A stretch of DNA of 64,000 nt. Source: Mycobacterium numidiamassiliense. GTDB taxonomy: Bacteria > Actinomycetota > Actinomycetes > Mycobacteriales > Mycobacteriaceae. The position numbers and the translations under genes were made by a program. Where the stretch lies: positions 558,001 through 622,000 of the forward strand of contig NZ_FUEZ01000003.1 of the NCBI RefSeq assembly GCF_900157365.1. Direction: 5' to 3'. Positions 49,539 through 59,089 of this stretch are shown here, in pieces (within the stretch, counting starts at the first letter, position 1; each line of letters begins with the position of its first letter). The notes under the pieces are model-generated. The model was not told the origin of the DNA. It made no database searches and was given only the letters and a program-made list of their open reading frames with translations.

Positions 49539-51014
49539 TTAGATCGTCCGGCTCGCGTCCCGTTGGCCCTGCTTCGAGTGCCGGTAGCCGTAGCCGAGGT
49601 AGATCAGGGTCCCGACCACGATCCAGACGGCGAATCGCACCCAGGTCAGCGCGGTGAGGTTGATCATCAACCACACACAGGCGGCGATCGAGGCGATCGG
49701 AAGCGCAGGCACCCACGGGGCGCGGAACCCACGCGGCAGGTCCGGACGGGTCCGTCGCAACACGATGACTCCGGCGGACACCAGGACGAAGGCGAACAGC
49801 GTTCCCACGTTGACCATTTCCTCGAGCTTGTTGATCGGGAACACCGCGGCGGTCGCGGCCACCACCGCCGCCACCAGCACGGTGATCCGGATCGGCGTGC
49901 CGCGGGCGCCGGTCTTGGCCAGCTGCCGCGGCAACAACCCGTCGCGCGCCATCGCGAACAGCACCCGGCACTGCCCGAGCATCAGCACCATCACCACGGT
50001 GGTCAGCCCGGCCAGCGCCCCGATCGCAATGACCTGGCTGGCCCAATGGATCCCGTTCGCGGCGAACGCCGTGGCCAGGTTCGCCGGCTTCCCGCCGGGG
50101 AGGGTCTTGAGCTGGGTGTAGGACACCATTCCGGACAGCACCACCGAGACCGCGACGTACAGGACGGTCACGATGGCCAACGACACCAGAATCCCCTTCG
50201 GAACGTCGCGCTGCGGTTGCTTGGTCTCCTCCGCCATGGTCGCCACGATGTCGAACCCGATGAAAGCGAAGAACACGATCGACGCGCCCGCCAGGACGCC
50301 GTACCAGCCGTAGCTGCTGCTGTGCGCCCCGGTCAGCAGCGACAGCACCGACTGGTTGAGGCCGGATACGCCACGACCCACCTCGGGCTTCGGGATGAAC
50401 GGCGAGTAGTTGGCGCGTTTGATGTAGAACGCCCCTACCACCACGACCAGAATCACCACCGACACCTTGATGCCGGTGATCACCGCGGAAAATCTCGACG
50501 ACACCTTGGTGCCGAAGGCGATCAGCGTGGACACCACCCAGACGATCAGCAGCGCGCCCCAGTCGAAGTCGATCGGTCCCAATTTCGTTGTCCCCCCGGC
50601 GAATCCGAAGACCGTGCCGAGGTAGCTCGACCAGCCCTTGGACACCACGGCCGCACCGATCGCCAACTCGAGCAGCAGGTTCCAGCCGATGATCCAGGCC
50701 AGGAATTCGCCGAACGTCGCGTAGGAGAAGGTGTAGGCACTGCCCGCGACCGGCAGCGTCGAGGCGAATTCCGCGTAACACAGCGCGGCCAGCGCGCAGG
50801 TGACCGCGGCGATCACGAACGAGATCCAGATCGCGGGACCCGTGATATCGCCGGTGGTCGACGCGGTCACCGTGAAGATGCCGGCACCGATCACCACCGC
50901 GACACCGAACACCACAAGGTCCCACCAGGCCAAATCCTTGCGCAGCCGGGTCTCCGGCTCATCGGTGTCGTCGATGGACTGTTCAACAGATTTCGTGCGC
51001 CATCGATTGGCCAT
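49539..51014 (-). CDS. APC family amino acid transporter
   Basis: A 491-residue permease of about 12 helices, equivalent to Rv3253c and close to cationic amino acid transporters: VFGVAVVIGAGIFTVTAST, then YAEFASTLPVAGSAYTFSY and FFAFIGFDIVATMAEET. ATG 51014 (MANRWRTKSVEQS) follows AAGGGG; an ATG at 51029 is less supported. Divergent from the FAD protein. Confidence 0.9.
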   Translation of the reverse strand: MANRWRTKSVEQSIDDTDEPETRLRKDLAWWDLVVFGVAVVIGAGIFTVTASTTGDITGPAIWISFVIAAVTCALAALCYAEFASTLPVAGSAYTFSYATFGEFLAWIIGWNLLLELAIGAAVVSKGWSSYLGTVFGFAGGTTKLGPIDFDWGALLIVWVVSTLIAFGTKVSSRFSAVITGIKVSVVILVVVVGAFYIKRANYSPFIPKPEVGRGVSGLNQSVLSLLTGAHSSSYGWYGVLAGASIVFFAFIGFDIVATMAEETKQPQRDVPKGILVSLAIVTVLYVAVSVVLSGMVSYTQLKTLPGGKPANLATAFAANGIHWASQVIAIGALAGLTTVVMVLMLGQCRVLFAMARDGLLPRQLAKTGARGTPIRITVLVAAVVAATAAVFPINKLEEMVNVGTLFAFVLVSAGVIVLRRTRPDLPRGFRAPWVPALPIASIAACVWLMINLTALTWVRFAVWIVVGTLIYLGYGYRHSKQGQRDASRTI

Positions 51015-51079
51015 CCCCAGCCCCTTCATGAACCGTTTGGCAGCCCGTTGGACCGCACAGTACTGGGTACTCTGCGCGC

Positions 51080-52483
51080 ATGCCTGGCAAGGAAAACTCT
51101 CGTCGCCATGCCGTTGTCATCGGCGCCAGCATCGCCGGCTTGTGTGCCGCTCGGGTGCTTTCGGACAGCTATTCGCAGGTCAGCGTGTACGAGCGCGACG
51201 AGTTGCCCGGCACCGCGGCGAACCGTGCGACGGTCCCCCAGGACCGGCACCTGCACATGCTGATGGCCCGCGGAGCCATGGAATTCGAGGAGCTCTTTCC
51301 CGGCCTGCTCAAGGACATGGTGGCCGCGGGCGTGCCGATCCTGGAGAATCGGCCGGACTGCATCCACCTCGGCGCCGCGGGCCATGTGCTGGGGACCGGA
51401 CAGACCCTGCGCGACGAGTTCACCGCGTACGTGCCCAGTCGGCCGCATTTGGAGTGGCAGATCCGCAAACGCGTGCAGGCCATCGGCAACGTCGCGATCC
51501 AGCGGCGCAGCGTCGCCGAACCGGCTTTCGACCCGCTGCGGCGGCGGGTGACCGGTGTGTTGCTGGATCCCGCCGACCCGCCCGGTGACCCGGAGTTCGT
51601 CTCCGCCGATTTCATTGTCGACGCGGCGGGTCGCGGCACCCGGCTCCCGGTCTGGTTGACGCAGTGGGGATATCCGCGCCCGACCGAACAAACCCTGGAC
51701 ATCGGCATCAACTACGCCACGCACTACTTCCGCATCCCCGACGGCCTGATCCAGGAGAGGGTGGTCGTCGCGGGCGCCTCGCACGACCAGTCGCTGGGGC
51801 TGGGCATGCTGTGTTACGAGGACGGCACCTGGGTGCTGACCACCTTCGGAGTGGCCGACGCCAAGCCGCCGACGACCTTTGGCGACATGGTCGCGCTCGC
51901 CGACCAGCTCCTGCCGTCGCATTTCGCCGACGCGCTGGCGCAGGCCGAGCCCGTCGGCGAACCGGCCTTCCACGCGTTCCCCGCCAGTAAGTGGCGCCGC
52001 TACGACAAGCTAGACAGCTTCCCGGCCGGGATCCTGCCGCTCGGTGACGCGGTGGTCAGCTTCAACCCCACGTTCGGCCAAGGCATGACGATGACGGCGC
52101 TACAGGCCGGTCATCTGCGGCGCGCGCTGCGGTCCGGCGCCGACGACGTGGTCGCCGAGGTCAACCGCGCCACCGCCAAGACCACTTTTCCGGTGTGGAC
52201 GATGAACGCCATCGGCGACACCAGCTTCCATCACGCTCGCACTGAGCAGATGCCCTGGTGGTGGCGACCGTCCGGGGCGTTGTTCGACCAATTCCTCGGG
52301 GCCGCTGAATCCGAATCGGTGCTGGCCGAATGGTTTCTGCGGCGCTTCTCACTGCTGGACAGCCTGTATATGGTCCCGCCGCCGCGCATCATCGGCCGCG
52401 CCATCGCGCACAACATGCGGATGTGGCTGCGCCAACGCCGGGAGCGCCGCGGGGCCGCGGTCACAGCCCTACGGTCGCCCTGA
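51080..52483 (+). CDS. FAD-dependent oxidoreductase (Rv3254 type)
   Basis: A 467-residue single-component flavoprotein. FAD motif VVIGASIAGLCAARVLSD at the N-terminus, a GD motif in PAGILPLGDAVVSFNPTFGQGM near residue 325. Resembles the geranylgeranyl-reductase/monooxygenase group. Equivalent to Rv3254. Its 3' end overlaps manA by 23 bases. Substrate unknown. Confidence 0.88.
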   Translation: MPGKENSRRHAVVIGASIAGLCAARVLSDSYSQVSVYERDELPGTAANRATVPQDRHLHMLMARGAMEFEELFPGLLKDMVAAGVPILENRPDCIHLGAAGHVLGTGQTLRDEFTAYVPSRPHLEWQIRKRVQAIGNVAIQRRSVAEPAFDPLRRRVTGVLLDPADPPGDPEFVSADFIVDAAGRGTRLPVWLTQWGYPRPTEQTLDIGINYATHYFRIPDGLIQERVVVAGASHDQSLGLGMLCYEDGTWVLTTFGVADAKPPTTFGDMVALADQLLPSHFADALAQAEPVGEPAFHAFPASKWRRYDKLDSFPAGILPLGDAVVSFNPTFGQGMTMTALQAGHLRRALRSGADDVVAEVNRATAKTTFPVWTMNAIGDTSFHHARTEQMPWWWRPSGALFDQFLGAAESESVLAEWFLRRFSLLDSLYMVPPPRIIGRAIAHNMRMWLRQRRERRGAAVTALRSP

Positions 52484-53687
52484 ACAGCTTGACGGGCTCA
52501 CGCGCGAGGAGCCGGATCGGGCCGTCGTCGGCGGGCACCCACGCGGCCATGCCGTGCTCGAGCGTCAGCGACCCGGATTTGCCGTGCACCGTCGTCGAAC
52601 CCTCGGTGCACAACAAGATCTGCGGCCCCTCATGACTCGACGGCGCGTCGACCTCATGCCCGAGATGCTCTCCGTCGATGGTCAGCACCGCGACCGCGAA
52701 TTCGTCGGCCGGGGTCTCGTAGATGAGGCCGAGCCCCTCGTGGCGAACCGGCGACCGCAGTTGGGATTCCGCGGTGGGCGCGAAGTCCAGCACCCGCAAC
52801 AGCTCGGGCACATCGACGTGCTTGGGCGTCAGGCCGCCACGTAATACGTTGTCGGAGTTGGCCATAACCTCAACCGCGAAACCACGCAGATAGGTGTGCA
52901 GGTTGCCAGCCGGCAGGAATATCGCCTCGCCTGGAGCCAAGGTGATTCGGTTGAGCAACAACGCCGCCAGCACACCGGCGTCGCCGGGATAGCGCTCGCC
53001 GAGCTCCAGTACTGTCTTGGCCTCCGCCACGAATTCCGTTGCGCCGGAACTGACGTACTGGATGGCGCCGTCGATCACGGCGGACACCAGCACGTCGATG
53101 TCGGGTTGCGGGGCGGTGATCCAGGTGGTGAACAGCGCACGCAGCCCGTCGGCGTCGGACTGGTCGCTGAGCAGTTCGATGAAGGGGTCGAGGTCCGAAA
53201 CCGCCAGCGCCCGAAGCAATTCCGTGGTGCGCGACGCCTGACGAAATCCGGCCAACGCCTCGAAAGTCTGCAGTGCCACCAGCAATTCGGGCTTGTGCGA
53301 CGTGTCGCGGTAGTTGCGCACCGGCGAGTTGACCGGAATGCCCAGCTTCTCCTCGCGCAGGTAGCCCTCGACGGCCTGGGCGGCACTGGGGTGGGCCTGC
53401 AGCGACAGTGGCTCGTCGGCGGCCAGCACCTTGACCAGGAACGGCAGCACATCGCCGAACCGGGCGCGCGACACCGAGCCGAGCTGGCCCTCCGGGTCGT
53501 CGGTCACTGCCTGCAGCAGTGAGGTTTCGCCGTGCTCGGTTTCCAGCCAGGCGGGGTCTGCCGGGTGTGCGCCGAACCAGAGTTCGGCCTCGGGGTGGGC
53601 GGCCGGCACCGGACGCCCGGTGAATTCGGCGATTGTGGTACGCGATCCCCAGGCGTAGGTCCGCAAGGCTCCGCGAAGCAGTTCCAC
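52461..53687 (-). CDS. manA: Mannose-6-phosphate isomerase
   Basis: A 408-residue type I isomerase, the exact length of Rv3255c, interconverting fructose-6-P and mannose-6-P for GDP-mannose. Zinc site: QAHPS near residue 100 and KPELLVAL (glutamate), with the later histidine in PAGNLHTYL. GTG 53687 starts VELLRGALRTYAWGS. Separated by 8 bases from the next gene in the operon. Confidence 0.95.
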   Translation of the reverse strand: MELLRGALRTYAWGSRTTIAEFTGRPVPAAHPEAELWFGAHPADPAWLETEHGETSLLQAVTDDPEGQLGSVSRARFGDVLPFLVKVLAADEPLSLQAHPSAAQAVEGYLREEKLGIPVNSPVRNYRDTSHKPELLVALQTFEALAGFRQASRTTELLRALAVSDLDPFIELLSDQSDADGLRALFTTWITAPQPDIDVLVSAVIDGAIQYVSSGATEFVAEAKTVLELGERYPGDAGVLAALLLNRITLAPGEAIFLPAGNLHTYLRGFAVEVMANSDNVLRGGLTPKHVDVPELLRVLDFAPTAESQLRSPVRHEGLGLIYETPADEFAVAVLTIDGEHLGHEVDAPSSHEGPQILLCTEGSTTVHGKSGSLTLEHGMAAWVPADDGPIRLLAREPVKLFRATVGL

Positions 53688-53695
53688 TTGACTAT

Positions 53696-54796
53696 CTATC
53701 CCCGCACCAGTCGCAAGTAAACGGCGGCCATCTCCAGCCGAACGGCCAATACTGCCAGTTGCTGTTCGGCGGGCGCCGCACCGGTCGGCGTGCGCGGCGC
53801 GGTAGAGCCGTCGCCGGGTGCGGTGAGCGCGTCCGGTACATCCTCGGCGGTGACGAGATAAACGTCGTCCAGCCCGGCCACCCGCGCGGCCGCGACCGTG
53901 CGGTCGCCGGTCAGGGTGAGCGCCAGCACCCGCAGCCGGTCGGGCAGCGGCCCGTCGATCTCCTCGTCGTGAAAGAGAGGATCGACCGACGATGAGCCGA
54001 ACCCGGACGGCGAGCGCAGCGCCACCACCGCATCCGCCAGCCCGGTGGCGGCCACCACCTGATGGGCGATCCGCAACAGGATCGAACTGCCGTGCCGCGC
54101 CACCGCCAGCGTCGCGGCGCAGTCGCCGGTGAGCGCCACCCGGTGGTCGGACAGGCGTTCGGCAATCGACTTGGCCGGGTTGGTGAACAGGTCGCGGCCG
54201 GCGCTGTTGCGCAGCGCCTCTTCGTCCAGCTCGTCGGCCAGCGCCGCCAGGTCGATACTCAGCCTCGGGTCCACGGCCGCCACGATGGCCAGGCCGGCGG
54301 CCAGGTAGCGGCACAACCCGAAGTCGTCGGGGACCCACAGTCGCGGCGCCAGCACCGCGACACGTCCGGCCGTGGTGTCACGCAGCGGTCCCTCGAACGG
54401 CGCGACGACGACGACCCGTGCGCCGCGGCGCACCCCGGTCGCGGCGGCTCCGACGACGGCGGGATCGCCCGGGTCGTCGGCCGCGACGATCACCACGTCG
54501 AGCGGACCCACCCACGGCGGCGCCTCGCTGACCACCGCGATCGGCGCCGACGCCGAGCTGCCCAGGGTCGCGGCCAGCATGGCCCCGGCCGTCTCGGCGG
54601 TCCCCCGGCCCGCCACCCAGATCACGCTGCGGGCGCGGCCATCGGTGCGCACCGAATCCAGTGCGCCCTCGTCGACGGCGGCGGCGATGGCGCGCACCTG
54701 CGCCCCGGCCGACGACGCGGCCCGCAGCAGGCCGTCGCGATCGGCGGCGAGCAGGCCGTCGGTGTCTTCCAGGTCGATCGCCCGGGTGGTGTTCAC
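53696..54796 (-). CDS. SIS-domain phosphosugar isomerase-like protein (Rv3256c/TobH type)
   Basis: A 366-residue protein with a SIS-like first half: VIWVAGRGTAETAGAMLAAT, LDVVIVAADDPGDPAVV. Equivalent to Rv3256c, described as TobH-like. Its place between pmmA and manA suggests a phosphomannose/phosphoglucose isomerase-type role. GTG start overlaps the pmmA stop. Confidence 0.85.
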   Translation of the reverse strand: MNTTRAIDLEDTDGLLAADRDGLLRAASSAGAQVRAIAAAVDEGALDSVRTDGRARSVIWVAGRGTAETAGAMLAATLGSSASAPIAVVSEAPPWVGPLDVVIVAADDPGDPAVVGAAATGVRRGARVVVVAPFEGPLRDTTAGRVAVLAPRLWVPDDFGLCRYLAAGLAIVAAVDPRLSIDLAALADELDEEALRNSAGRDLFTNPAKSIAERLSDHRVALTGDCAATLAVARHGSSILLRIAHQVVAATGLADAVVALRSPSGFGSSSVDPLFHDEEIDGPLPDRLRVLALTLTGDRTVAAARVAGLDDVYLVTAEDVPDALTAPGDGSTAPRTPTGAAPAEQQLAVLAVRLEMAAVYLRLVRG

Positions 54797-56190
54797 GAAA
54801 CGGCCCCTTCGGGCGTTGCCGCAGCGGAGATCTCGGCACTGACCTGGGCCACCACCGCGTCCACGTCCTCGGTGGTGCGCCCCTCGGCGTTGAGCCGCAG
54901 CAGCGGCTCGGTGTTGGAGCTGCGCAGGTTGAACCAGCTGCCATCGCCCAAATCGACCGTGACGCCGTCCAGGTGATCGATGGAGTGGATGCGGCTGCCG
55001 AACGACTTCAGCACCGCGTCCACACACTCCGAGGCGTCAGCCACCGTGAAGTTGATCTCGCCGGACGATTCGTAGCGTTGGTAGTCCGCGGTCAGCTCAG
55101 ACAGCGGCCGCTCCTGCTCGCCGAGCGCGGCCAGGACATGCAGGGCGGCCAGCATGCCGGAATCGGCTCCCCAGAAGTCGCGGAAGTAATAGTGCGCGGA
55201 ATGTTCGCCACCGAAGATCGCACCGGTGTCGGCCATCAGCGCCTTGATATAGGAGTGCCCGACCCGCGAGCGCAGCGGCGTACCGCCGCGCTCGACAACC
55301 AGTTCGGGCACCGCCCGAGACGTGATCACGTTGTAGATGACGGTGGCGCCGATTTCGCGGCCGAGTTCGCGAGCCGCCACCAGGCTGGTGACCGTCGACG
55401 GCGAGACCGGCAATCCGCGTTCGTCGACCACGAAGCACCGGTCGGCGTCACCGTCGAAAGCCAGGCCGATATCGGCGCCGGTCTCGAGCACAAAGGCTTG
55501 CAGATCCACGAGGTTTTCCGGGTCCAGCGGGTTGGCCTCGTGATTGGGAAACGAGCCGTCGAGCTCGAAGTACAACGGCAATAACGTGACCGCGCCGATG
55601 GGACCGAGCACGGCAGGCGCGGTGTGACCGGCCATGCCGTTGCCCGCGTCGACGGCAACCCGCAGCGGACGCAGTCCGGAGGTCGACACCAGCGACCGCA
55701 GGAACTCGCCGTAGTCGCCCAGCACGTCGCGGTCGCTGACGCTGCCCGCCGGCCCGTCATACGAAGCGACCCCGGCGATCAGGTCGTCGCTGATCACCTT
55801 CAGCCCCGTGTCGGCGCCGACGGGTTTGGCCCCGGCCCGGCACAACTTGATGCCGTTGTAGGCCGCGGGGTTGTGGCTTGCGGTGAACATCGCGCCCGGG
55901 CAGTCCAGCAGCCCCGCGGCGAAGTACAGCTGATCGGTGGACGCCAGCCCGATGCGCACCACGTCGAGGCCCTGAGCGGTCACCCCGGCCGCGAAGGCGG
56001 CGGCGAGCGTCGGCGAACTGTCCCGCATGTCGTAGCCGATCACCACCGATCGCGCACCCTCGGCGCGCATCAGCTTCGCGAAGGCGGCCCCGACGTCGGC
56101 GACGAACGACTCGTCGATCTCGTCGCCAACCAGCCCACGCACGTCATACGCCTTGATGACTCGGTGGACGGCCTCGGCGGACCGGGACAT
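54793..56190 (-). CDS. pmmA: Phosphomannomutase/phosphoglucomutase
   Basis: A 465-residue alpha-phosphohexomutase, the same length as Rv3257c (PmmA, also called ManB), making mannose-1-P. Phosphoserine loop MFTASHNPAAYNG near residue 102, metal loop DGDADRCF near 245, sugar loop GGEHSAHYYF near 325, phosphate loop RSSNTEPLLRLN near 422. ATG 56190 (MSRSAEAVHRV) is chosen by family length. Confidence 0.95.
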   Translation of the reverse strand: MSRSAEAVHRVIKAYDVRGLVGDEIDESFVADVGAAFAKLMRAEGARSVVIGYDMRDSSPTLAAAFAAGVTAQGLDVVRIGLASTDQLYFAAGLLDCPGAMFTASHNPAAYNGIKLCRAGAKPVGADTGLKVISDDLIAGVASYDGPAGSVSDRDVLGDYGEFLRSLVSTSGLRPLRVAVDAGNGMAGHTAPAVLGPIGAVTLLPLYFELDGSFPNHEANPLDPENLVDLQAFVLETGADIGLAFDGDADRCFVVDERGLPVSPSTVTSLVAARELGREIGATVIYNVITSRAVPELVVERGGTPLRSRVGHSYIKALMADTGAIFGGEHSAHYYFRDFWGADSGMLAALHVLAALGEQERPLSELTADYQRYESSGEINFTVADASECVDAVLKSFGSRIHSIDHLDGVTVDLGDGSWFNLRSSNTEPLLRLNAEGRTTEDVDAVVAQVSAEISAAATPEGAVS

Positions 56191-56302
56191 GCTGGATACT
56201 CCTGACGCCATGGATTCTTGCCTCTCCGACGTCAGCCTATCGGCCCGGTGGATCCAGGGAGCCAGACAGTTTGCCCAACCGGGCCCGGCCGCTACTCAGC
56301 CG

Positions 56303-56767
56303 CTACTCGGAGGGATCGGGCAGCACCCGAAGATGCCCGCGGCGGCGTCCGGACCGTTGCGCCGGGGGCGGCGCAAACAGCTCGCTGCTCGGCGCCGTCG
56401 CGTGCGGCCCGGTGTGGTGGATGTGCGGGTCAGCAAACCCGTTCAGCGGGGTGCCCGTTCCGCCGCGATACGGCACGCCGCCGCCATTGCCCGAGCCGCC
56501 CTCGCGCACGGCGTCGGCCAGCGCGACCAGGTCGTCTTCATCGGGATTGGTCGGCTCAGAATTCAGGGGGCCGGCGTGGCGCACGAGTTCCCACCCGCGC
56601 GGTGCGGTGATTCGGCCGGCGTGGTTGACACAAAGGTCCCACGAATGCGGCTCCCGCACCGTGGCGAGTGGACCTACGACTGCCGTCGAGTCCGAGTAGA
56701 CGAACGTCAAGGTCGCTACGGCGTAATGCGGACACCCGGGCCGGCAGCAGCGACGGGGAACGTTCAC
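56303..56767 (-). CDS. DUF3499 protein (Rv3258c type)
   Basis: A 154-residue protein from GTG 56767: VPRRCCRPGCPHYAVATLTF, then DLCVNHAGRITAPRGWELVRH, with CxxxC and Cys/His that may bind a metal. The C-terminal half is low-complexity. Conserved in actinobacteria next to pmmA. Function unknown. Confidence 0.87.
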   Translation of the reverse strand: MNVPRRCCRPGCPHYAVATLTFVYSDSTAVVGPLATVREPHSWDLCVNHAGRITAPRGWELVRHAGPLNSEPTNPDEDDLVALADAVREGGSGNGGGVPYRGGTGTPLNGFADPHIHHTGPHATAPSSELFAPPPAQRSGRRRGHLRVLPDPSE

Positions 56768-56856
56768 GAGCGAAAGGTTATCTTGCGGAAACGCCGCCGA
56801 AGCGCCGGACACGCGCAACCGATCATCCCACGATGTTCAACCGTTACCATCGGCGC

Positions 56857-57375
56857 GTGGCCGATTCGCGCAGCTCCCCGGGCAGCGGCTGGCCCGGTGG
56901 CCAGTCCGGTGGCCGCTCGGCGTCGCACCGCGCGGCCCGGCGCGGCCGCGACATGCGCGGCCCGTTGTTGCCTCCGACGGTTCCGGGATGGCGCAGCCGG
57001 GCCGAGCGCTTCGACATGGCGGTGCTCGAGGCCTACGAACCCATCGAGCGGCGCTGGCAAAGCCGGGTCTCCGAACTCGACGTGGCGGTCGACGAGATCC
57101 CCCGCATCGCCGCCAAGGACCCCGACAGTGTGCAGTGGCCCCCGGAGGTCGTCGCCGACGGTCCCATCGCGCTGGCCCGTTTGATGCCGGCCGGCGTGGA
57201 CGTCCGCGGAAACGCCACTCGGGCCCGAATTGTGTTGTTCCGCAAGCCCATCGAGCGACGGGCGAAAGACACAGTCGAACTCGGCGAGTTGTTGCACGAG
57301 ATCCTGGTGGCTCAGGTCGCCATCTACCTGGACGTCGAGCCCTCGGTCATCGACCCGACGATCGACGACGAATAG
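56857..57375 (+). CDS. Zincin-like metallopeptidase-family protein (Rv3259 type)
   Basis: A 172-residue protein with a basic, disordered N-terminus. The conserved part starts MRGPLLPPTVPGW at 56953 and matches Rv3259 (139 residues), so a shorter start is possible. Contains IVLFRKPIERRAKD and the zincin helix ELLHEILVAQ, in which the second metal histidine of HExxH is missing. So protease activity is doubtful. Confidence 0.83.
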   Translation: MADSRSSPGSGWPGGQSGGRSASHRAARRGRDMRGPLLPPTVPGWRSRAERFDMAVLEAYEPIERRWQSRVSELDVAVDEIPRIAAKDPDSVQWPPEVVADGPIALARLMPAGVDVRGNATRARIVLFRKPIERRAKDTVELGELLHEILVAQVAIYLDVEPSVIDPTIDDE

Positions 57376-57395
57376 CCCAAGACGGGCTTGGCAGA

Positions 57396-57767
57396 TCAGA
57401 TGATGCCGCGTTTGAGGCGACGGCGTTCCCGTTCGGAAAGCCCGCCCCAAATGCCGAAGCGCTCGTCGTGCGCCAAGGCGTAGTCGAGGCACTCATGACG
57501 TACCTCGCAGCCCAGGCAGATCTTCTTGGCCTCGCGAGTGGACCCGCCCTTCTCCGGGAAGAAGGCCTCGGGATCCGTTTGCGCGCAGAGCGCACGGTCC
57601 TGCCATTGGTCGGGAGTGACCTCGACCTCAGGTAACGGTTCGGGTTCGAATGCGACTGGCGCATCAGGAACCACCGTCAAGTGCGGCCGGGCAATTGGCG
57701 CCGGCGCGGAACCAATAATGGTGTGCGGTGTGCTTGTCATAACGCCCCGAAGGTGCTCATAAGACAT
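57396..57767 (-). CDS. whiB2: WhiB2 iron-sulfur transcription factor
   Basis: A 123-residue WhiB protein equivalent to Rv3260c. 4Fe-4S ligands: LCAQTDPEAFFP, then CLGCEVRHEC (four cysteines in Cx(n)CxxCxxxxxC order), with the Gly-rich turn GIWGGLSERERRRL and a basic tail. WhiB2 controls septum formation in mycobacteria. ATG 57767 follows GAGGAGG; a later start is possible (H37Rv protein: 89 residues). Confidence 0.95.
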   Translation of the reverse strand: MSYEHLRGVMTSTPHTIIGSAPAPIARPHLTVVPDAPVAFEPEPLPEVEVTPDQWQDRALCAQTDPEAFFPEKGGSTREAKKICLGCEVRHECLDYALAHDERFGIWGGLSERERRRLKRGII

Positions 57768-58096
57768 GCTTCGTCCGCCTCCTCAGCTTGAGTTTGAGAG
57801 AGTGAGTACTGCCCACTGTTCTGATGTAACCGACAATTCGAACAAGTGATCGAATCTCGGTCTGCGACACCGGAACCGGCCGGCTAACCGGGAAATGACA
57901 CTGATGTGATTAGACACGGGTTGACCAGCCGGGTCAAGCGCTATGGGGCATTTCCATATCATCTCGTGACCATTTTTCGGCGTTTCCGTTGTAACGGGCT
58001 TTCGGCGTGTCGATCACAGCTCCGCAAATCTCCTCACTTCCGTGGTCAAAAAGGGCCCCGCAGTTGCAGTGTCGTGGGCCGGTACTGTCAGGCGAT
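57768..58096. other. whiB2-fbiA divergent promoter region
   Basis: 329 non-coding bases between divergent genes. Contains a LexA-like site at 57838-57853. The whiB2 leader is long, as reported for whiB genes. No small gene is apparent. Confidence 0.6.
57838..57853. promoter_or_regulatory. LexA/SOS-box-like site upstream of whiB2
   Basis: TCGAACAAGTGATCGA matches the mycobacterial SOS box TCGAAC-N4-GTTCGA in 11 of 12 fixed positions. It lies 71 bases upstream of the whiB2 start. Confidence 0.4.
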
Positions 58097-59089
58097 GTGA
58101 AGGTCACCGTTTTGGTCGGTGGGGTCGGCGGCGCCCGCTTCCTGCTGGGGGTCCAGGAGTTGTTCGGCCTCGGGCAGTTCAACGCCCGGACAGATGCAGA
58201 CGCCGATCATCAGCTGACTGCCGTCGTCAACATTGGCGACGATGCGTGGATCCACGGGCTACGCGTCTGCCCGGATTTGGACACCTGCATGTATACCTTA
58301 GGTGGAGGAGTCGATCCAGAACGGGGTTGGGGCCACCGCGACGAAACCTGGCATGCCAAAGAAGAATTGGCGCGCTACGGCGTACAACCCGACTGGTTCC
58401 AGCTCGGCGACCGCGACCTCGGCACCCACCTGGTGCGCACCCAGATGCTGCACGCGGGCTACCCGCTGTCGCAGATCACCACCGCGCTGTGTGACCGTTG
58501 GCAACCGGGCGCACGGTTGGTGCCGGCCAGCGACGACCGCTGCGAAACACATGTGGTGATCACCGATCCGGCCGACGACAGCCGTCGGGCGATCCACTTC
58601 CAGGAGTGGTGGGTGCGCTACCGGGCCCAGGTGCCGACGCACAGCTTCGCCTTCGTCGGTGCCGAAAAGGCCAGCGCGGCAACCGAAGCCGTTGCGGCCA
58701 TCGCCGACGCCGATGTCATCTTCCTGGCACCGTCCAACCCGATCGTCAGCGTCGGCGCCATCCTGGCCGTGCCCGGCATTCGCGGCGCGCTGCGCTCGGC
58801 GGATGCGCCGGTCATCGGCTACTCACCGATCATCGGTGGAAAGCCGTTGCGTGGCATGGCCGATGAATGCCTCAAGGTGGTGGGCGTCGAGTCCACCGCC
58901 GAGGCGGTCGGCAGGCATTTCGGAGCGCGGCGGGGCACCGGGATATTGGATGGCTGGCTGGTGCACGAGGGCGATCACGCCGACATCGACGGGGTGGCGG
59001 TGCGCTCGGTCCCGCTGTTGATGACCGACCCGAAGGCGACGGCCGAAATGGTGCGTGCCGGTCTGGAGATTGCGGGCGTGACCCCGTGA
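58097..59089 (+). CDS. fbiA: 2-phospho-L-lactate (PEP) transferase FbiA
   Basis: A 330-residue transferase (Rv3261: 331) for coenzyme F420: joins the activated lactyl/PEP unit to Fo. [20 protein letters not shown] at the N-terminus, [19 protein letters not shown] near residue 47, [14 protein letters not shown] near 215. GTG 58097 chosen. Overlaps fbiB by 4 bases. Confidence 0.96.
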   Translation: MKVTVLVGGVGGARFLLGVQELFGLGQFNARTDADADHQLTAVVNIGDDAWIHGLRVCPDLDTCMYTLGGGVDPERGWGHRDETWHAKEELARYGVQPDWFQLGDRDLGTHLVRTQMLHAGYPLSQITTALCDRWQPGARLVPASDDRCETHVVITDPADDSRRAIHFQEWWVRYRAQVPTHSFAFVGAEKASAATEAVAAIADADVIFLAPSNPIVSVGAILAVPGIRGALRSADAPVIGYSPIIGGKPLRGMADECLKVVGVESTAEAVGRHFGARRGTGILDGWLVHEGDHADIDGVAVRSVPLLMTDPKATAEMVRAGLEIAGVTP

